A DNA stretch of 64,000 nt from Opitutaceae bacterium (GTDB lineage: Bacteria; Verrucomicrobiota; Verrucomicrobiia; Opitutales; Opitutaceae). Positions 58,633 to 64,000 of the stretch are shown in pieces. The stretch spans positions 1-64,000 of the forward strand of contig JAEUGX010000105.1 in assembly GCA_016795545.1 (NCBI GenBank), in the 5' to 3' direction. Numbering within the stretch: the first letter of the stretch is position 1; each line of letters opens with the position of its first letter. The position numbers were made by a program, and so were the translations under genes. Below the pieces are notes generated by a model, which was not told the origin of the DNA, made no database searches, and saw nothing but the letters and a program-made list of their open reading frames with translations.

Positions 58633-59634
58633 ATGCCCACCACCGAAGTCACCATTCTGCGAGAACTGCTCGCCGCGGAATCCGGCCAGGTCTCGGGCGC
58701 CCGCCTCGCCAAGCTGCTGGGAATCTCGCGGGTCGCGGTCTGGATGCAGCTGCAGAAGCTGACGCGGCAGGGCTTCGTGTTCGAGGCGCTGCGCAGCCGC
58801 GGCTATCGCCTCGTGCGCACGCCGGACCAGCTGCATCCGGCGCTGATCCAGGCTTACCTGGGCGGCCGCGCCCGGGCGCCCCAGCTCGTGTGCCTGGGGA
58901 CGGTCGACAGCACCAACAGCGAGGCGGAACGCCAGCTCGCCGCCGGCGGCAGCGTGCCGCTCGTCATCCTGGCCCGCGCCCAGACCGCCGGCCGGGGCCG
59001 GCGCGGGCGCACCTGGCACAGCCCGGCCGCGGGCAACCTCTACTGCACCTTCGTCTTCCGGCCAAAGCTCGAGCCGGCCCGGCTGCAGGACTTCACGCTC
59101 TGGATGGGGCTCAACGTCTGCGAGCTCGTCTCCAACTTCTGCAAGATCGAGCCCGGCCTCAAGTGGCCCAACGACCTGCTCGTCAAGGGCCGCAAGGCCG
59201 GCGGCATGCTCACCGAGGCGCGCGTCGACGCGGACCAGATCCGCGACCTCGTCTTCGGGCTCGGGCTCAACCTCAACGTCCGCTCCGCCGACCTGCCCAA
59301 GGACCTTCAGCGCACGGCCATCTCGCTGGCCGACGCCGTCGGCGCACCCCTCGACCTGAACCGCTTCGCGGCGGCCCTCATCGGCCGCGTGCTCGCCGCC
59401 TACGCCGCGTTCCTGGAGGGCGGCTACCGCGACAAGTTCGCCGACCTCTGGCGGCGCTTCGACGTGCTCCGCGGCCGGCCCGTCACCGTGATCCAGGGGA
59501 GCCGCACCGTCGCCGGCACGGCGACCGGCATCGACGACGAGGGCTCCCTCATCGTGCGCCTCGCCACCGGTCGTTCCGAGCGCTTCCGCGCGGGCGAAGT
59601 CACCCTGGGCAAGGAGGCGGTCCCGGCCGCCTGA
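58633..59634 (+). CDS. birA: Biotin-[acetyl-CoA-carboxylase] ligase with N-terminal HTH
   Basis: Attaches biotin to the carboxyl carrier protein and, with its HTH domain, may repress biotin genes. 333 residues. The N-terminal winged HTH (about 1-60, LLGISRVAVWMQLQKLTRQG) precedes the ligase core: CLGTVDSTNSEAERQLAAGG, the biotinyl-AMP loop GRGRRGRTWHSPAAGNLYCT, LKWPNDLLVKGRKAGGMLTE and GLGLNLNVR. The C-terminal SH3-like domain includes VIQGSRTVAGTATGID. No bio operon is nearby in the window. Confidence 0.94.
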   Translation: MPTTEVTILRELLAAESGQVSGARLAKLLGISRVAVWMQLQKLTRQGFVFEALRSRGYRLVRTPDQLHPALIQAYLGGRARAPQLVCLGTVDSTNSEAERQLAAGGSVPLVILARAQTAGRGRRGRTWHSPAAGNLYCTFVFRPKLEPARLQDFTLWMGLNVCELVSNFCKIEPGLKWPNDLLVKGRKAGGMLTEARVDADQIRDLVFGLGLNLNVRSADLPKDLQRTAISLADAVGAPLDLNRFAAALIGRVLAAYAAFLEGGYRDKFADLWRRFDVLRGRPVTVIQGSRTVAGTATGIDDEGSLIVRLATGRSERFRAGEVTLGKEAVPAA

Positions 59635-59693
59635 GAAGGCGGGGCTTGCCCGCCCCGCGGAATCCCCGTGTATATGTGACCGCAAACGCCGGC

Positions 59694-60719
<1,026 letters not shown>

Positions 60720-60760
60720 CCCGCCCTCCTCCTTTCCCCCTGCTTCCTGCTCCCGCCCCC

Positions 60761-61522
60761 ATGCGCCACTACTTCACCATCTTCTCCCAGGAAGTCCGGG
60801 CGCTCCTCTACAGCCCGAGCACGTACATCGCCTCGGTCTTCTTCCTGGCCGTGATGGGCTTCGTGTTCGCCAGCATCCTCGACGAATACAACCGCGCCGC
60901 GCAGGAGACGCCGCCGGCCGTCGTCTTCTTCCAGTATTTCTGGTTCCCGGTGTTCTTCATGGTGCCGCTGCTGACCATGAAATCCTTCGCCGAGGAGCGC
61001 CGGCAGGGCACGCTCGAGACGCTGCTCACCGCCCCGGTCAGCACCGCCGAGGTCGTGCTCGGGAAGTTCTCCGCGGCCTACCTGTTCTACCTGCTGTTGT
61101 GGGGGTCCACCATCGGCTTCCACTACATCCTGCACCTCTACGCCCGCGACGAGCGCCTGCTCGATTCCGGCCCGCTCGTCGGCGGCTACCTCTTCATCGC
61201 GGTCAGCGGCCTGCTGTTCGTCTCGATCGGCGTGCTGTCCAGCGCCCTGACCCGCAGCCAGGCGGTCGCGGGCATCCTCTGCTTCACGCTGCTGCTCGGG
61301 CTCATCGGGGGCATCAACTACCTGGGCGACCTCAGCGCCCTCAACACCGGCGCCATGCAGCCGGCCAAGGCCGCGGTCGAGTCGCTGAGCATCCCGCGCC
61401 ACGTCGAGGATTTCACCCACGGGGTCGTCGACACGCGCCAGGTGTTCTTCTACCTCACCGGCTCCACCCTCGCCCTGATCTTCAGCATCCTCGGCGTCGA
61501 AGCCAAGATCCTCCACAGCTGA
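60761..61522 (+). CDS. ABC-2 permease, GldF-like
   Basis: A 253-residue permease with about six helices: FSQEVRALLYSPSTYIASVF, VFFQYFWFPVFFMVPLLTMK, FSAAYLFYLLLWGSTIGFHY, GYLFIAVSGLLFVSIGVLSS, GILCFTLLLGLIGGINYLG and VFFYLTGSTLALIFSILGVE. MKSFAEERRQGTLETLLTAP is the conserved coupling motif of the GldF/ABC-2 group. It lies 41 bases after the ATPase gene and 10 before the GldG-like gene. Confidence 0.92.
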   Translation: MRHYFTIFSQEVRALLYSPSTYIASVFFLAVMGFVFASILDEYNRAAQETPPAVVFFQYFWFPVFFMVPLLTMKSFAEERRQGTLETLLTAPVSTAEVVLGKFSAAYLFYLLLWGSTIGFHYILHLYARDERLLDSGPLVGGYLFIAVSGLLFVSIGVLSSALTRSQAVAGILCFTLLLGLIGGINYLGDLSALNTGAMQPAKAAVESLSIPRHVEDFTHGVVDTRQVFFYLTGSTLALIFSILGVEAKILHS

Positions 61523-61532
61523 GCCCCGCCCC

Positions 61533-63014
61533 ATGAGCCTCCAGGACAGCTTCCGCGCCGCGCGCTGGATCCGGTTCACCAACCTGCTCCTCCAGGCCGT
61601 GCTGTTCCTCACGCTCTTCGCGGGCCTCAACTACATCGCCCTCAACCACGCCTGGCGCTTCGACCTCACCCAGAACCGCCGCCACTCGCTCTCGCCCGAG
61701 ACGCGCTCCTACCTCGAGGCCCTCAAGCGCGACGTGAAGATCATCGTCACGTTCACCGCCGACAGCGAGGACGCCGAGGTGGCCCAGGCCTACCGCGACA
61801 TCAGCGCCCTGCTGCGCGAGTACGCCTACGCCACCCGCCACCACTCCACGGGCCGGATCGAGGTCGAGTTCCTCAACATCTACCAGAACCGCCGCCGCGT
61901 GGAGGAGCTCGACCTCGACCGCCCCAACGTCGTGATGCTCGTCAGCGAGGGCCACCGCCGGCTGCTCACCATCAGCGACCTCTACACGGTCAAGCAGAAG
62001 GTCCGCCGCGAGTCGTTCAAGGGCGAAGCCGCCCTCACCGCCGCCATCCTCGACGTGTCCAGCTCGGGCCGGAAGAAGATCTACTTCCTCGCCGGCCACG
62101 GCGAGCTGCGGCCCGACGACGTGGACCGCGTCCGCGGCCTGTCCCAGCTGCGCGACGAGCTCCGCCAGCGCAATTTCGAGATCGCGGGGCTCGACCTCAG
62201 CCTGACCCGCCGCGTGCCCGAGGACGCCGACCTGCTGATCGGCGCCGGCCCGCTCAAGCCCTTCCAGCCCTTCGAGGAGGAGCTGCTCCGCAACTTCCTC
62301 AGCACCCGCGCGGGCCGGCTCATCCTCATGCTCGACCCGCAGGCCACGCACGGGCTCGACAACCTCCTCTTCGACTGGGGCATCATGGTCTACGACAACC
62401 TGATCATCGATCCCAACCCGGACAGCGTGACCGACACCGGCATGCGCCTCTGGCGCTTCTCGCCCGATCCCGCCCCCGGCAGCCGCATCACGGAGAACCT
62501 GCTCAACAACGACCTGTCCGTGGTCGTCGGCCCCACCCGCGTCGTCAGCGACGACCTCGGTCGCTCGGCCGACGACGGCCTGAGCGTGAAGAAGCTCATC
62601 GCCACCAGCAAGGACGCGTGGGGCGAGAAGAGCTACCGCCAGAAGCTCTTCCAGTACACCCCCTCCGAGGACCTCCGCGGCGAGCTGAGCGTCATGGTGA
62701 TCTCCGAGCGCCTGAAGCCGGCCAACAACCTCCCGCTCAGCGTCCGCGGCGGCCGCCTCGCCGTCATCGGCACCTCCGACCTCGTCACCAACCACCGCAT
62801 CTTCACCATCGGCAACCTCGACCTCTTCCTCGCCACCGTCAACTGGGCGGCGGAGCCCGACATCCAGGTCAACGTCCCCGTCCGGCCCATCCAGCGCTTC
62901 CAGCTGACCCTCAGCCAGGAGGAGCTCGGCCGCATCCGCCTCGGGCTCTTCCTCGGCCTGCCGGCCATCATCGCCCTCGTGGGCATCGTCGTCTACTGGA
63001 CGAGGAGGAATTGA
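61533..63014 (+). CDS. GldG-family ABC-associated membrane protein
   Basis: A 493-residue protein anchored by helices at both ends, about 15-38 (FTNLLLQAVLFLTLFAGLNY) and 468-489 (LGLFLGLPAIIALVGIVVYW). The soluble body begins with FDLTQNRRHSLSPETRSYLE, the signature start of GldG-type auxiliary domains. It goes on to IYFLAGHGELRPDDVDRVRG, which resembles a GATase-like fold. With the two preceding genes it forms a GldA-F-G-like complex. In Bacteroidetes this type supports gliding; elsewhere its substrate is unknown. Confidence 0.9.
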   Translation: MSLQDSFRAARWIRFTNLLLQAVLFLTLFAGLNYIALNHAWRFDLTQNRRHSLSPETRSYLEALKRDVKIIVTFTADSEDAEVAQAYRDISALLREYAYATRHHSTGRIEVEFLNIYQNRRRVEELDLDRPNVVMLVSEGHRRLLTISDLYTVKQKVRRESFKGEAALTAAILDVSSSGRKKIYFLAGHGELRPDDVDRVRGLSQLRDELRQRNFEIAGLDLSLTRRVPEDADLLIGAGPLKPFQPFEEELLRNFLSTRAGRLILMLDPQATHGLDNLLFDWGIMVYDNLIIDPNPDSVTDTGMRLWRFSPDPAPGSRITENLLNNDLSVVVGPTRVVSDDLGRSADDGLSVKKLIATSKDAWGEKSYRQKLFQYTPSEDLRGELSVMVISERLKPANNLPLSVRGGRLAVIGTSDLVTNHRIFTIGNLDLFLATVNWAAEPDIQVNVPVRPIQRFQLTLSQEELGRIRLGLFLGLPAIIALVGIVVYWTRRN

Positions 63015-63107
63015 TGCCGCCGACGAGGACCGAGTGTTGAGGTTGCAGCGTCCACCGCCTCCGTTCCCACCCCTTACCGCGCGTACAACTTAAACCTCTC
63101 CGCACCC

Positions 63108-64000
63108 ATGCGCTCCAAAGTCACCGTCGTGCTGCTTTTCCTCAACGTGGTGCTGTTCGCATACATCTACTACTTCGAGCAGGTGAAGCCGATCGACTCC
63201 GCGGGCAAGACCGTCCTCGGCTCCGAGGTGGCGTCCATCACCGCCTTCACCCGCAGCAGCCCGGGCGCGCCGGACGTCCGCGCCGAGCTCGACCCCAACC
63301 GCGGCAACACCTGGTGGCTGACCGCCCCCTACGAGTGGCCGGCCAACCCCAACGCCATCGCCCGCATCCTCAACGAGCTCCAGCTGCTCAAGGCCGAGAC
63401 CAGCTTCGCCGTCGCCGACATCGGCCGCAGCAACCAGACGCTCGCCAGCTACGGACTCGAGCAGCCCGCGCTCACCCTCACCTTCCACGCCGCCGGCAAG
63501 GACTACACGCTCCGGATCGGCGACGACACCGGCATCGGCAACCGCCTCTACGTCCTTTCCCCCGACGGCAGCCGCATCCATGTCGTCAGCCGCAGCCTCG
63601 CCGAAAGCCTCGGGCTGCCCCTCGCCGACCTCCGCGCGGAGTCGATCTTCACCATCCCCGTCTTCGAGGTCCGCTCCCTCAACGTCCAGACGCCGCCGCC
63701 CTCCAACCTCAAGGTCCGCCTGCGCCGCGACGCCGCCGCCCGCTGGAGCTTCGAGACCCCGATCCTCGCCCGCGCGGGCAAGAGCGCCGTCGAGGTGACC
63801 ATCAATTCGCTCAACGCCCTCACGGCCCGGAATTTCCTGTCCAGCCACGACACCGACCTCGAGCGCTCCGGCCTCAACGCGCCCGCGCTCCGCGTCACCC
63901 TCGAGGGCAACGCCCGCCGCGAGACCCTCCTCCTCGGCAGCGCCAGCGCGACCGCCGGCGAATACTACGCCAAGACCGAGGACCGCGCCGTGGTCTTCAC
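63108..64000 (+). CDS. DUF4340 domain protein, 5' part (cut by window end)
   Basis: At least 297 residues are visible; the frame is open to the last base. It starts with one membrane helix (VTVVLLFLNVVLFAYIYYFE) and continues as a periplasmic protein made of repeated beta-modules. WWLTAPYEWPANPNAIARIL and LASYGLEQPALTLTFHAAGK, then LNAPALRVTLEGNARRETLL, are DUF4340-like and repeat the 'L-P-T-F' pattern. It follows the GldG-like gene after 93 bases, as is common in such operons. Confidence 0.88.
   Translation, partial: MRSKVTVVLLFLNVVLFAYIYYFEQVKPIDSAGKTVLGSEVASITAFTRSSPGAPDVRAELDPNRGNTWWLTAPYEWPANPNAIARILNELQLLKAETSFAVADIGRSNQTLASYGLEQPALTLTFHAAGKDYTLRIGDDTGIGNRLYVLSPDGSRIHVVSRSLAESLGLPLADLRAESIFTIPVFEVRSLNVQTPPPSNLKVRLRRDAAARWSFETPILARAGKSAVEVTINSLNALTARNFLSSHDTDLERSGLNAPALRVTLEGNARRETLLLGSASATAGEYYAKTEDRAVVF

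Overview
The window is GC-rich, densely coded bacterial chromosome with an outer-membrane (Gram-negative) gene set: KdsA, an OprP-like porin, a QueA and a GldA/GldF/GldG-like ABC system. The combination (cytochrome oxidase with CtaG, dnaK-groES-groEL in one line, sulfatases, PIG-L and Gfo/Idh enzymes, lipoyl/E3-binding proteins, WYL regulators) looks most like a Verrucomicrobiota of the Opitutaceae type. That placement is inference from gene content; no rRNA gene is present.

Layout. 1-4.9 kb: end of an aa3-type cytochrome c oxidase operon (ctaD partial, ctaE, ctaF, terminator, ctaG) and an SLC13 permease with RCK domains. 5.0-13.8 kb, minus strand: a sulfate assimilation locus read as Rrf2 regulator, YezD, porin, sulfate-binding protein, two degenerate M14-like proteins, CysT, CysW, CysA, then CysK. 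A CymR-like operator lies just upstream of the regulator. 13.9-18.8 kb, minus: PhnP-like hydrolase, then groEL, groES and dnaK (dnaK first in transcription). 19.1-25.0 kb: an alpha/beta hydrolase, an amidohydrolase overlapping a Rieske protein, a Lon-substrate-domain protein, a receiver-adenylate cyclase and TerC.

25.0-30.7 kb: a 5.66-kb integrated element of visibly lower GC in a tRNA-Thr(CGT) gene. It has a tyrosine integrase, a 39-bp att duplication of the 5' half of the tRNA, and an ATGA-coupled module (HTH, small basic protein, HUH replication initiator, small downstream protein). A long GC hairpin and several unknown genes complete it. 30.8-37.6 kb: a divergent sugar or polyol catabolic cluster (aldolase, Gfo/Idh, PfkB kinase on minus; two TIM-barrel isomerases, an SDR and a zinc alcohol dehydrogenase on plus). 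37.7-42.6 kb: exported protein, sulfatase, PIG-L deacetylase, amidase.

42.7-52.1 kb is mostly housekeeping: queA, YceI, TPR protein, flotillin/NfeD pair, accA, WYL regulator, tRNA-Leu(CAA), a RibD-C-type reductase, rsmE. 52.1-52.84 kb holds a repeat array: a GxxExxY nuclease-like gene bounded by 34-bp inverted repeats, preceded by a 202-bp tandem duplication of its 3' end. 52.8-64 kb: a lipoyl/E3-binding protein without a catalytic domain, kdsA, pyrG, a second copy of the small family also found in the element, an adenosine-kinase-type PfkB enzyme, birA, and a GldA/F/G-like ABC exporter with a DUF4340 protein cut by the window end.

Most likely sources of new biology: the tRNA 5'-half integrating rolling-circle element, the GxxExxY inverted-repeat units, and the paired pseudo-M14 proteins inside the sulfate transport operon.
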